Source: Bathynomus jamesi | Lineage: Eukaryota > Arthropoda > Malacostraca > Isopoda > Cirolanidae | Direction: 5' to 3' | Length of the DNA: 64,000 bases | NCBI GenBank assembly: GCA_023014485.1 | Contig: JAJOZX010001072.1 | Location: forward strand, 764,001 to 828,000 | Part shown: positions 30,676-41,069 of the stretch, piece by piece | Numbering within the stretch: the stretch's first letter is position 1 | Layout: the number at the start of each line of letters is the position of its first letter | Translations under genes and position numbers: made by a program | The notes under the pieces: generated by a model | What the model was told of the DNA's origin: nothing | What the model saw: only the letters and a program-made list of their open reading frames with translations | The model's database searches: none

Positions 30676-33268
30676 TGAAGGTTCTGTCCTTAAATGCTCG
30701 TAGCCTACGAAATAAAAAAAAATGTTTTTTCTTTAAATACTTGTAAAGACTATGATTTAATTGCGATAAATGAATCGTGGCTTACCACTGAAACACGTAA
30801 CTTTATAGGGGAGTATCAAATTAGAGGTTATAGACTTTTTGTTAAAAACAGAATAGGTAGGCGAGGAGGCGGTGTTATGCTGTATATCAAAGATAATATT
30901 GCGAACGTTATAAAAGTAAAGACAAGGTGACGCGGAAGGTAATCGTTAATTAATTTTCTCGAGGATAGCTTTCTTATTCAAAAGGTTGGGGAACCTACGA
31001 GGTTGGACAGTATTTTAGATTTAGTAATAACTACGGATGATAGGCTAATCACAGATTTTCAAGTAATAGAACCGTTAAGCAATAGCGATCACAATATGGT
31101 AGAGTTTGTCCTCTCAGTAAGTCACTCGAAACCAGCTAACTCGACTAAAATTCCTAACTTCCAGCAAGCAGACTTTTGTAAATTTCGAAATGAATTGTGT
31201 CACGTCAATTGGGAAAACGTAATGGGGATCTCCAACGCAAAAGTAATGTGGGAATCGTTTGAAACAGTATTTAGGACTATAAATGAGGAATGTGTACCAT
31301 ACAAGATTAAGCGTGCGAAAGTAAACAACAAGCCCTTGTGGTTTACTTCTAGAATAGGAGATATTATAAAGAGTAGAGATAGGGCTTATAGGCTACATAA
31401 GTGCGATAAAGACAATTTGTGGTTACGAAACAACTACATATCTCTAAGGCGTGAAGCGAAAAGTGTAATAAAAAAGTCCAAGCGCGAATATGAAATCTCC
31501 ATAGCTCATGACGGCAAAGAAAACCCCAAGCGATTCTTTCAATATGTCAACAATAGGAATCCAGTAAAGAGTGTCTTGGGGCTGTTGAAAAATTTTAACG
31601 GAGAGCTAGTTTCTGAAGACAAGGATATGGCTACCTTGCTAAACGAATTTCTCACGTCAGTTTTTACTATAGAAGATGTAACGAATATCCCTACGTTCAT
31701 AGACATAATACCGTTTGATAATGGTAATACTTTGGATAATAGTGTGGTTAGTGAAAGGGAGGTAATGCGCTATATTGATAAAATGAAAATGCGTAAATCA
31801 CCGGGGCCAGATTCCATATATCCCATACAACTATGATAAAAGAATTAAAAGAAAGCATTGTTGTGCTGTTAACAAAGATTTTTAATGCGTCTATTTCTGA
31901 GGGGTGGGTGCTTACAAGATAATTTCAAGTTAGCAAATGTAACACCTATCTTTAAGAAAGGCGATAAAGGAGCGGCTGGAAATTATAGGCCATTCAGTTT
32001 AACGTCTGTTGTAGGTAAGCTACTGGAATCAATAATTAGGGATCGTATAGTCGAAGACTTAGCATTGCATAACTTGGTTAGAAATAAGCAGCACGGTTTT
32101 AGGCGAAACAAATCTTGCTTAACTAATCTTTTAGAATTTTTCCAAAGCGTGGTTGAAGTTTACGATAATCATCGGGCGGTTGATGTAGTGTATTTAGATT
32201 TTCAAAAAGCGTTTGACATCGTACCACACAAAAGACTCATTGAAAAAACTAAAGCTCATGGAATCAGGTGTGTAGTAATAAATTGAATAGAAGAGTGGTT
32301 GCGAGGAAGGAAACAGAGGGTGGTTGTTGATGGAGCGGAGTCGTGTTGGGCTAATGTAGCGAGTGGCGTTCCTCAGGGTTCTCTATTGGGCCCCTTGCTT
32401 TTTCTTATATACTGTATATTAACGATTTAGATGTCGGCCTTGTCAGTACAGTTTCAAAGTTTGGGATGACACGAAGCTGGGTGGTAGAGCGATTAATGAC
32501 GAAGATAGAGTTAAAATCAAGGAAGATCTGAATAAAATCGTTGATTGGTCAGTCACATGGCAAATGAGATTTAACGTCGATAAGTACAAAATTTTACATA
32601 TAGGTTCGCGTAACGGTAATTATGCGTATAGTATGTCACAGAAGGAGTTAACAAGCGTAGAGCAGGAAAAAGATTTAGGAGTTACAGTCACTGGTGATTT
32701 AAAAGTAGCGAAACAAAGTACAGCAGTGGTCAATAAAGGGAACAAAGTGTTAGGTTTTATAGCTCGGAATTTTGAGTACAAATCGCGTGATATTATAGTT
32801 CCTCTTTATAAATCATTAGTTAGACCCCATTTGGAGTACGCGATCCAATTTTAGAATCCACATATGCGAAAAGATATAGACAAACTCGAAAGAGTTCAAA
32901 GACGAGCAACTAAGATGATTCCGTCGCTTAGGTCGAAGTCGTACGAGGATAGGCTTAAGGAGTGAAAATTGACTACACTTGAGACTAGAAGGCTAAGGGG
33001 TGATCTAATCCAGTTTTTCAAAATTATGAATGGGTTCGATAACGTAGATAGAGATAGCTTTTTCGAAATATCTCAATATAATAGGACTAGAAATAATGGG
33101 TTTAAGTTGACAAGTAGAAGGTTCGAGAGAGCAGTTGCCAAAAACTTTTTTACGCATGGAATAGTAAATAGGTGGAATAGTTTGCCGGTAGAAGTAATTA
33201 GTAGCACGTCAATAAACATGTTTAAAAATCGATCAGACGCATATGTTGATAGATTTGGTATAGTTTAA
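30676..33268 (+). pseudogene. LINE family A ORF2: endonuclease and reverse transcriptase
   Basis: The endonuclease starts at about 30680 (L-N-A-R-S-L-R-N-K) with I-N-E-S-W and R-R-G-G-G-V-M-L-Y; an internal deletion at about 30925-30945 removes the central part kept in the copy at 63 kb. It resumes before S-D-H-N-M-V (about 31085). The RT has [16 protein letters not shown] (motif A, about 32190-32216), G-V-P-Q-G-S (about 32366-32383) and a C-terminal region ending G-I-V at 33268. In-frame stops at 32284-32286, 32852-32854 and 32963-32965, plus several shifts, make it inactive. Confidence 0.82.
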
Positions 33269-33372
33269 GGTAGTAAAATTATGGCTTTGTGGTTCGGAAC
33301 CCACGTAAAATTGTAGGTTCCCTCCGCCACCACAGAGGACATGCACAATACACAATTACGAGCACAGTTAGG

Positions 33373-34420
33373 TGTAGAAGTATTTTGGGTTATTTTTTGT
33401 TTTCTGCTACCTTGTTTTCCTCCTCGTTTGTCTTATGTATGAATGTTTGCTTTAGGTCCATTTCTATTTCGCCAAGTTTCCTCTCTAGTTTGAGTCTCTT
33501 TGCATCAGTTCTGCATCTGTGGAGATGTCTTACGGTTTGTCTTCGTTGCCTGAATAGAGTCCTGATTTTCCTCTCGAGCTTGCTACGTTTTCTTTACTGT
33601 CTCTCTGGAATATGTTTCAGTACTATAGGTTTGGTTTCCGTCTCTATTATACATGGTATTTCTTGTGGAGCGTTCTCGTGTAGTAGCAATTCCCAATTTA
33701 TCTCCTTTAAATCTTTATTTATGTTTTCCCAATTTACTTTCTTTGAATTTATGTTTAAGCCTTCAAATATTCCATCTGCCTCTCTAGGATGCGTTTTCGG
33801 ACCTCTGGGTGCTAACTTCAAATATATATGGATGAGGTTATGGTCGGAGAACTTTGTGTGCGTTACTTTTTATTTATTATTATCTCGTTATTTGTCCAGA
33901 TTAAATCCAAAACGTTCTCCTTTCTCGTGGCTTCACCGATTTCCTGGGTAAGGGCGCAATGTTCCATAATATCTAATAGCATTGTTGCTTGAGTTCTGTC
34001 TTCTTTAGTAATGTTGCCATGAAACTTCTCAACATATATAACTTCGTCATTTTTCTTCCATTTTAATTTGCCATTCATATCTATGAAAATTATAATATTT
34101 GGTACTGGAGTTTCAAGTAATTTTAATATGTTTTCTATTTCATTTGTAGCAAATTGGAATTAACTTTTTGTGGTGTTTGGTGGTCTGTAAATGTTCATAA
34201 TGGTTAGGTTCAGTTCTTTTACTTCTAATATAATAACTTCAACTGTGCTGTTTGATTTCTTTACCCTCACTTCACATGCATGTGCACAGTAAGTGTTTTT
34301 CACGTAGATACAACACCCTCCTCCTCGTCTAGCCACTCTATCTGCTCTGTATATGTTGTAGTCCAGCAATGCTATTTCAGTATTCTCGATGCAGTTTTCA
34401 CAGCCTTTTTCGTACTTGTT
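33373..34420 (-). pseudogene. LINE family C endonuclease fragment
   Basis: On the minus strand three adjacent frames give a different LINE endonuclease: R-R-G-G-G-C-C-I-Y-V (about 34310), I-M-N-I-Y-R-P-P (about 34195), V-L-D-L-I-W-T-N (about 33895) and F-S-D-H-N-L-I-H (about 33845), then a Lys/Glu-rich linker to about 33480. The sequence differs clearly from family A. It has stops between frames and no RT, and is joined at both ends to pieces of family A 3' sequence. Confidence 0.65.
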
Positions 34421-34570
34421 ATAATGTTATAATGTTATAATGTTTCAGACCAACAAAGACCCTAGGATCCACTCATGGCTGGTCTACCTAACTGTGTTCG
34501 TAATCGTGTATTGTGTATGTCCTCCGTGGTGGCGGAGGGGACCTACAATTTTACGTGGGTTCCGAACCAC
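34421..34570 (-). mobile_element. LINE family A 3' end (minus orientation)
   Basis: Begins with three copies of GTTATAAT (ACATTATA on the minus strand) and continues AGACCCTAGGATCCACTCATGGC, then the CCTCCGTGGTGGCGGAGGGG hairpin and ACGTGGGTTCCGAACCAC: the 3' untranslated end of family A, read inward on the minus strand. Confidence 0.8.
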
Positions 34571-34935
34571 AAGAACATAAGAAATTTATGTAAGAACTGC
34601 CGGTAATTTGGCAACGACCAATTTTTACGAAACTAAATAATTATCAATTTAAAACTAATTAATTATCGATTTAAAACTAAAGATAGAATCTCTGGATCCA
34701 GAGGATCAAGTCATAATAGACTACTATCCACAAATGTTACACTCTATATCTATTTATAACGGACATGCAAATATATCAGATCCAAAGAATCCAGTCAATT
34801 TCATTACGGTATCCATCAAGTCACGGTCCATATCGATTGCGGACCAAGTCAAAATTTACAACCATATACATTACAATATATACACTTACGAGGAAAAGTG
34901 TAGGTGTGGCTGTAAAGACTGTACAGTAATGTAGA
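34571..34935. repeat. Repeat R2 next to a LINE A 3' end, copy 1
   Basis: About 365 bp shared, inverted, with 48214-48580. Both copies join the same LINE A 3' segment. A 66-codon frame (34734-34934, plus) beginning M-L-H-S-I-S-I-Y-N and ending with K-C-R-C-G-C-K-D-C is largely kept in the other copy. I do not recognise it; it may be chance or the remains of an unknown element. The (TA)n side of the second copy suggests R2 is truncated there. Confidence 0.55.
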
Positions 34936-35159
34936 AATGTGTGTGCACCCATTATCGGTCTCCCATTTAAAGCTGTTTGTGGGGCAAGTGAAGATCATGA
35001 GTTTTTCAATACCTCACAGTACTATGTGGGGCACCGCTCGGCAGAGGAATCTCTTTAAATGGGGTGTGTAAGGACAGAGAGTATCCCCTAACCCAAGACG
35101 CTGCCTCCCTATATCCCACAACACTTGTGTTGAGCTGTGGGATCTATCCCCACAAAGCC
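34936..35159. other. Non-coding, possible variant LINE 3' region
   Basis: On the minus strand this follows a LINE RT end. It contains an imperfect hairpin ATCCCACAGCTC...TTGTGGGATAT at about 35110-35150. No gene. Confidence 0.5.
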
Positions 35160-35940
35160 TTAATTTTACTACCTTAAACTATACCCTTTCTCTCAACATG
35201 CGCGTCTAATCGATTTTTAAACATGTTTATAGACGTGCTACTAATTACTTCTAACGGCAAACTATTCCAGCTATTTACTATTCTATGCGTAAAAAAGTTT
35301 TTCGCAACTGCTGTCTCGAACCTTCTACTTGTCAACTTACACCCGTTATTTCTAGTCCTATTATATTGAGATATTTCGAAAAAGCTATCTCTATCTACGT
35401 TCTCGAACCCATTCATAATTTTGAAAACCTGGATTAGATCACCCCTTAACCTCCTAGTCTCGAGAGTAGTCAATTTTAACTCCTTAAGCCTATCCTCGTA
35501 CGACTTTGACCTAAGAGACGGAATCATCTTAGTTGCTCGTCTTTGAACTCTTTCGATTTTGTCTATATCTTTGCGCATATGCGGATTCCAAAATTGGACC
35601 GTGTACTCCAAATGGGGTCTAACTAATGATTTATAAAGAGGAACTATAATATCGCGCGATTTGTACTCAAAATTTCGAGATATAAACCCTAACACTTTGT
35701 TCGCCTTATTGACCGCTGCTGTACTTTGTTTCGCTACTTTTAAATCACCAGTGACTATAACTCCTAAATCTTTTTCCTGCTCTACGCTTGCTAAATCTTT
35801 CCCTGACATACTATACGCAAAATTACCGTTGTGTAAGTGTGTTTCCGTTAGGCATATGATATTTATGCTGGTTTCCGTAGCTAAATTTTGCAAGTATTGT
35901 AATTTGCAGTCTGCATTGTCCATATAGAGGCCTTGTGTAT
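35160..35940 (-). pseudogene. Chimeric LINE fragment: family C-like endonuclease start fused to family A RT end
   Basis: A 249-codon open frame (35174-35923). The first 30 residues (M-D-N-A-D-C-K-L-Q-Y-L-Q, then I-N-I-I-C-L-T-E-T-H-L) are the beginning of a LINE endonuclease unlike family A; from H-N-G-N-F-A-Y-S-M onward the sequence is the family A RT C-terminal region with R-V-Q-R-R-A-T-K-M-I-P-S-L. The join is in frame near 35834. Template switching during reverse transcription or recombination could have made it. It lacks the catalytic RT core. Confidence 0.75.
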
Positions 35941-36035
35941 TTGTGTATAATACATTTACTGTACCAGGTTCCTAATCTTTTTGTTCGATTCTACTAAATA
36001 ATGGTCGTTTCCTGGTCGATGTCGGTTCCTGTTTG

Positions 36036-36038
36036 GTG

Positions 36039-36080
<42 letters not shown>
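36036..36080. repeat. (TA)n microsatellite
   Basis: TA tract directly left of a LINE fragment. Confidence 0.9.
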
Positions 36081-36082
<2 letters not shown>

Positions 36083-36274
36083 ACATATGATCCGGACGAA
36101 GCGCTATATCGTGAACTAAAGAGAATAATAGGTAGTGAGCAGGCCTTAGTTATGGGTGACTTTAATTGCGCCAACATGAATTACGATACAATGCAGGGTG
36201 ATGCAGAAGGCAATCGTTTAGTTAATTTTCTCGAGGATAGCTTTCTTATTCAAAATGTTGGGGAATTTACGAGG
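36081..36274 (+). pseudogene. LINE family A endonuclease fragment
   Basis: Plus-strand frame with Q-A-L-V-M-G-D-F-N-C (catalytic G-D-F-N block) and F-L-E-D-S-F-L-I-Q, matching the endonuclease of family A. Both ends run into AT-repeat DNA. Confidence 0.8.
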
Positions 36275-36328
36275 TATATATAAGTTAATATATATATAAA
36301 TATATATATATATGTATATATATAATAT

Positions 36329-36386
<58 letters not shown>

Positions 36387-36410
36387 TATAATATATATAA
36401 ATATATATAT

Positions 36411-36459
<49 letters not shown>

Positions 36460-36558
36460 ATATATATCTATAATATATATACATATATATATATATTATA
36501 TATATATATATAATATATATATATTATATATATATATATATATATAAAATATATATAT
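36275..36558. repeat. Compound (TA)n region
   Basis: About 280 bp of interrupted TA repeats between a LINE fragment and the hAT-like element. Confidence 0.92.
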
Positions 36559-36899
36559 ACACACAGTAGGGTGTGACCGTTGCCCTCCAAAAATACAAAA
36601 ATGGTCCTACAATGCTGTTCAAAGTTTTAGTGTTGTGTATTTATCTAGGAAACACCCCTGCAAATTTTCTTGGAGATCGGTGCATGTTTGAGCTAGCACC
36701 GTCGTACCAGCCAGTATTGGTATTTCAGCTTATGAACTTCATAAATAAGTGTGAAAATAGCACATTTTATCAGATTTTCATTTCCGGGTCTGGAACGCTG
36801 ACCTACAAATTTTCCACGTATTATTTTATTGCATTTAATTTTAATGATGCTCTTTTCTTTTCCCTTGACAGTGATTTGATGTGAATAGAGAATTTAATC

Positions 36900-39609
36900 A
36901 TGGATACACGGCAAGATGATGAGTGTGTCCGAATGTTATTGGGCACCGTACCCCGAGAAGAAGAAAAGGAAATAAAGGGCTGCAAACTGCCAACTAATAG
37001 GCAGGTCTTACTATGTCTGTTAGCAAACCTTCGGGATATGCATTGGGACCAGGCTTTATCTGCCACCATTGACAATGTGCTTTTGCATTACCAGAAGGCG
37101 AATGTCCCGACCATTACAGGCAGGAACAATATTGGCCGAGTGATTAAAACTTACTATGACAAAGACTACATGATGCTTATGAAAAAGAATGAGGATAGAA
37201 GACGGGCTGATGATCCTGGAATTATGAAGTTTAAATCAGAATTGAGCCTGACGATGAAATTTTATAAGAACACAGTGTTGAAAGACATGGCGGCTGCGAA
37301 AAAGGGGAAAACTCAGGCCGAACAAGATGCCATCGATACTGACATACTCTTTATGAAAAGCATGCTAAGTGACAGAGTAGCTACCTACTCTGGGGTAAAC
37401 AAAGTACTCACAGAAAAGGTTCAGAAGCGACAGAAAAGGCAGATGCGAGAAGAGAAGCGACAAGAGAGAGAGCAATGTGATCATGCTGAGAATGTACAGG
37501 CTGATATTGATTCACCTATTAGCTCTGATGAGGACGATGACATTGATGAGGCCAGCACTGCTGAACCAAAGAGAAAACATCGGAGAACAGTGAAGGAGGG
37601 AGTTTCAATTTTTGTGCTCCATGATATTCTGAAGTCGGCAGAACTTGTTTCATGCAGTGTTCGAAACAACATCTCGCCGACCCAGCTGAGTGCAATTGTG
37701 TACTCCCTTGTATCTGCATGTGGTGGAGATACATCAAAGCTGAGTCTAAATGCAAGGACGGCCCACCGATACCGAGCTTCCATTGTGTCAGAAATAAGTT
37801 TAAAAATCATGGATGAATGGCAACCATCAGACAAAGTACTGGTGCACTGGGATGGTAAACTTATGGACACGCTGGATTCCAAAGGCACTGATGACCGCCT
37901 GCCCATTCTTGTGTCTGGTGTCAATGGCACAAAGCTTCTTGGAGTCCCACCTCTTCCGCATTTGACTCAAAAAGCTGGCCTGGTTCAAGGAGACTTGATA
38001 TCAACAGCAACCAAACAACTTCTGGTCGATTGGGAGTGTGAACAGAATGTCGTTGGTATGGTTTTCGACACAACTTCATCCAATACAGGTAAACCTATTT
38101 CAAACATCAGCGTGAATTTATCACGACATTAATACCAAAATACAGTGAATGATTTAACAGAAATCTGCAAAAAGCACGTGCCTGAAATGGTGGCCTTAAA
38201 CTACAATTACATTTTTTTTTCAGGACAAAAAACAGCTGCTTGCGTCTCCCTCCAAAAGGAATTAGAGCGTGCCGTATTCTGGTGCGCCTGTCGCAGGCAT
38301 GTGGGCGAAGTCATCCTAGGTGTTTGCTGGGATTGCTTGAAAGTGGAGGGCTCTTCAAGTCCAAACATAATGGTTTTCCAGAGGTGAGTCATAAGCTTTA
38401 CAAAATAACAAGGAATATTATTATCTAATGAACAAATTTAGTGGAATTTCTTTTATTAGACTTATAAGATATACTAACACCAAGCAAATGATCGATCATA
38501 TCAATCTTAATACCCCTAAAACAATATTATAGATTAGTACGAAATACAATAATCCCAATAATTGCATTTCTAGGTTCAAGAACCATTTCTCTCAACTGGC
38601 GTACAATGAAAAAAAGAAATACTACTACCCCGCAATGCCTGGAGTGTTTGAGGAGCGCCAGCAGGAGATGGCTGACTTCTTCCGTGAATCTCTAGCCCAA
38701 CCATTTACACGTGGCGACTACAAGGAGCTGGTAGAGCTTTGTCTGCTGCTTGTAACTAAAGGATCCGAGCCAGTGAACTTCACAATGGTCTACCCCGGCG
38801 CACTTCACAAAGCAAGGTGGATGGCTAAACTGCTCTATACCCTCAAGATTGTTCTTTTGTCAGGCCAGATCAAAGAGCAGTTTCTCAAAGCCGAGGTTGT
38901 GACTAAAAGTCAAATCAGCAAGTTAGAACGGTTTGCTGTGTTCACAGTCGCTGTTTATGTCCCATGGTGGATTGTTTGCCCCGTTCCAGCAAGTGCGCCA
39001 CTGAATGACTTGAATTTGGTCGAAACCTTGGCTGAATTTGCCCCATATGACGCCACAATAGTTGACAAAGCACGTGTGGCACTCGGTAGACACACTTGGT
39101 ACCTAACTGAGGAGTTGGCCCCACTGGCTTTGTTCTCGTCCCAAGTACAAGAAAGGACAAAAGAGGAGATGAGGAAGGCCCTTCTTTGCCATGAAGGCAC
39201 TGAAGTTACTAAGAGAGTGGGGCTCAATCATGGGGGCTATGGAAAGCCATATCTTCCCCCTGTCCCAGAAAGTGGCACTGCCCTGGTGGACCTAATTGGG
39301 CCTGACTCAAGCCGGTTCTTCACCATTTTAGGCATGCCCTATCAGTTTCTCCACAGTCCAGCCAGTGAATGGGCGGATCATGACGACTACCTGAACATGA
39401 AACGGGTTGTGGACAAGCTTCAGGTCGTCAATGAGGCTGCAGAGCGTGGTGTAAAACTTTGCCATGACTTTCTTAATGTTGCCAGGGATGAGGAGCGCTT
39501 TCAAGAAGTCCTTCAAGTAGTTGAAAATGACAGACTCCGCGTTCCTAATCAGCGCAAACGATCATCTGTTTCCGAACAGAAATCATGGTTTCTTGCTCTA
39601 GAGAAATAA
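36900..39609 (+). CDS. Putative DDE transposase, three exons, 794 aa, hAT-like but unassigned
   Basis: Exons 36900-38088, 38224-38383 and 38574-39609. Introns of 135 and 190 bp have GTAAAC...TTTTTTTTCAG and GTGAGT...CATTTCTAG borders and join an unbroken frame. N-terminal helical region without a BED or other zinc finger; Lys/Arg/Glu-rich coiled stretch (about residues 170-200), then an acidic D/E run near 210. Core: D318 (V-H-W-D-G-K), D390 (M-V-F-D-T-T-S-S-N-T-G), C-R-R-H at 419-422 in a C-A-C-R-R-H-V-G-E-V-I-L block, and conserved D-Y-K-E-L-V-E-L at 498-505 as candidate final E. D-D-CxxH-E order is that of hAT, MULE and Kolobok transposases. Every feature is repeated in the second element. 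Function is inferred. Confidence 0.72.
38089..38223 (+). other. Intron 1 of the hAT-like transposase
   Basis: 135 bp, GT...AG, with a run of nine or ten T before CAG; phase 1 (the Gly codon is split). In the sister element the frame reads continuously across the homologous point (F-D-T-T-A-S-N-T-G), which supports splicing here. Confidence 0.75.
38384..38573 (+). other. Intron 2 of the hAT-like transposase
   Basis: 190 bp, GTGAGT...TTTCTAG, phase 2 (the Arg codon AG|G). The flanking sequence joins as V-F-Q-R-F-K-N-H; the sister element has L-F-K-R-F-K-A-K without an intron. Confidence 0.78.
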
Positions 39610-39624
39610 TACCTTGTGAATATA

Positions 39625-40569
39625 AGCACATCGGACAAAAAATTAGTCACCCCTCTCAGAATGTACCTAATAACGTGTGACGGCGCCTCTGGCCTTCGTA
39701 ACCGCACGAATCCGGCGAGGCAGAGACTCTACGAGGTTGTGCATGTACTGAACATCGATTTGCTGCCACTCGTTCATCAGCCGGTCCCGAAGTTCCGCCA
39801 GAGTCCGCGCTTCACTTTCTGTTTTCAGCCTGAACAACACCTTCGTCGCATTCAGGATTAAAGGCTTCATTGGACCTGCGATGTACTCGTCGCCTCCCAT
39901 CATTGGAGAACAAACAAAAAGGGGACTCATCGGACCAAATTACACGTTTCCAATCTGCCGCAGTCCAGTTTTTGTGCCTCTGAGCCCATTTATAACGTGC
40001 CAATTTGTGACTTGCTGTTAACAGCGGCCTCTTCCGTGGTACCCTGCTCCAGATGTCCATCGCATGCAGTTCTCGTCGCAATGTCCGTTCGAAATTGGTC
40101 GCTGGAGAACCTCATTGGTTTCTTGGAGCAATTGTTCTCTGGTTTGAAAACGATTTGCAGTTACTAGACGAGAAACATGGCGGCGCCCCTATTGTCGAGA
40201 ATTGTTTTCCGGCCACAGTTACGCCGTCGATTGTCAGTTGATTGCGAACTACACCACTCTTTGTAAACTCGCTGGACAGTACGCGTTGACACACCAACAA
40301 ATTGGGCTACTTCAGACATTTTGTGTCCGTGGGCTCTGCCAAACACGATGGCTCCTTTTTGCCACTGAGTAACGTCTGCCTCACGACCCATTTTGCAGAC
40401 TATATCCAACACACACTTTGTTCTTCACCACCTCACGAAACAGATCTGATCCTGTGTGCTACATCACCGCTACTTGTCACTTACCAATGCTACATCAGCG
40501 CCCTCTGTGTGACCTTGAACTTCCTACTATCGGTGCTATTAGGGGTGACTAATTTTTTGTCCGTGTGCT
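39625..40569 (-). mobile_element. Internally deleted Tc1-like element (945 bp)
   Basis: Ends AGCACATCGGACAAAAAATT and, inverted, AGCACACGGACAAAAAATTAG, each followed inward by AGTCACCCCT, with TA on both sides (39623-39624 and 40570-40571). The transposase on the minus strand has lost its central catalytic part. It sits in the 3' untranslated part of the hAT-like element. Confidence 0.88.
39669..40412 (-). pseudogene. Tc1-like transposase, deleted and frameshifted
   Basis: Minus strand, N- to C-terminal: Q-W-Q-K-G-A-I-V-F-G-R-A-H-G and T-R-T-V-Q-R-V-Y-K-E-W (helix-turn-helix, 40412 to about 40250), a second DNA-binding part with R-R-E-L-H-A-M, then V-I-W-S-D-E-S-P-F (first catalytic D, about 39925). 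It jumps to a C-terminal region with L-M-N-E-W and L-P-R-R-I-R-A-V. The second D and the E are absent. Frame changes occur near 40170 and 39850. Confidence 0.82.
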
Positions 40570-40571
40570 TA

Positions 40572-40871
40572 TGATAAAACCCCTTAATGTACCATGAGAG
40601 AATAAGAATGATTAACTTTTTTGTGTTAGTGATAACAGCTTTTAATTAAGACAGGCAAATGATTTGTGTTAATATCCCTTATGATGGTTGTGTAATCTCA
40701 TATATAGGCGCGTATGCCGTATAAGCAAAATCGCTATTTTTCAAATTGCTGGTGCTCACTCGAATATGCATGAATCTTCAAAAATTGCACGTGGGTATTT
40801 TTTATGTCAATATGCAACACCAAAATTTGAACAGCATTGTAGGACAAAGTTGGGGCAACTGTCACACCCTA
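40572..40871. other. 3' non-coding part of hAT-like element 1
   Basis: Non-coding, ending in the right inverted repeat (about 40770-40871). Confidence 0.75.
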
Positions 40872-40879
40872 ATACACAG

Positions 40880-40881
40880 CG

Positions 40882-40969
<88 letters not shown>

Positions 40970-41069
40970 ATATATATAATATATATATATATATACTGTA
41001 TATATAATATATATACATATATAGCTATATACATATATATACACACACACATATATATATATATATATT
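40880..41069. repeat. Compound (TA)n region
   Basis: Interrupted TA repeats with a short (CA)n between the two hAT-like elements. Confidence 0.93.

Larger units (their letters stand above)
29380..33372 (+). mobile_element. CR1-like LINE, family A, near full-length but decayed copy
   Basis: Two consecutive coding regions, ORF1 (29730-30609) and ORF2 (30676-33268), then a 3' region starting GGTTCGGAACCCACG and breaking off near 33372. ORF1 with a zinc-binding and an esterase domain plus an AP-type endonuclease and RT in ORF2 is the plan of CR1-group LINEs. Full 3' ends of this family elsewhere in the window finish in 8-bp ACATTATA repeats, also CR1-like. The exact 5' end is uncertain. Confidence 0.75.
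36567..40871 (+). mobile_element. hAT-like element 1 of an unrecognised family, intron-containing transposase
   Basis: Terminal inverted repeats TAGGGTGTGAC(C)GTTGCCC / GGGCAACTGTCACACCCTA, with further matches inward (GTCCTACAATGCTGTTCAAA). Outside lie ACACACAG (36559-36566) and ATACACAG (40872-40879), an 8-bp duplication with one mismatch. TAGGG ends and an 8-bp duplication are hAT traits. A three-exon transposase gene fills the left half; a 945-bp Tc1-like element is inserted 15 bp after its stop. Without that, the element is about 3.36 kb. A homologous element follows 200 bp downstream in the same orientation. Confidence 0.8.

Noticed and set aside
37481..37930. 149-codon minus-strand frame
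   Set aside because: It lies opposite the hAT-like transposase exon 1 and mirrors its codon structure.
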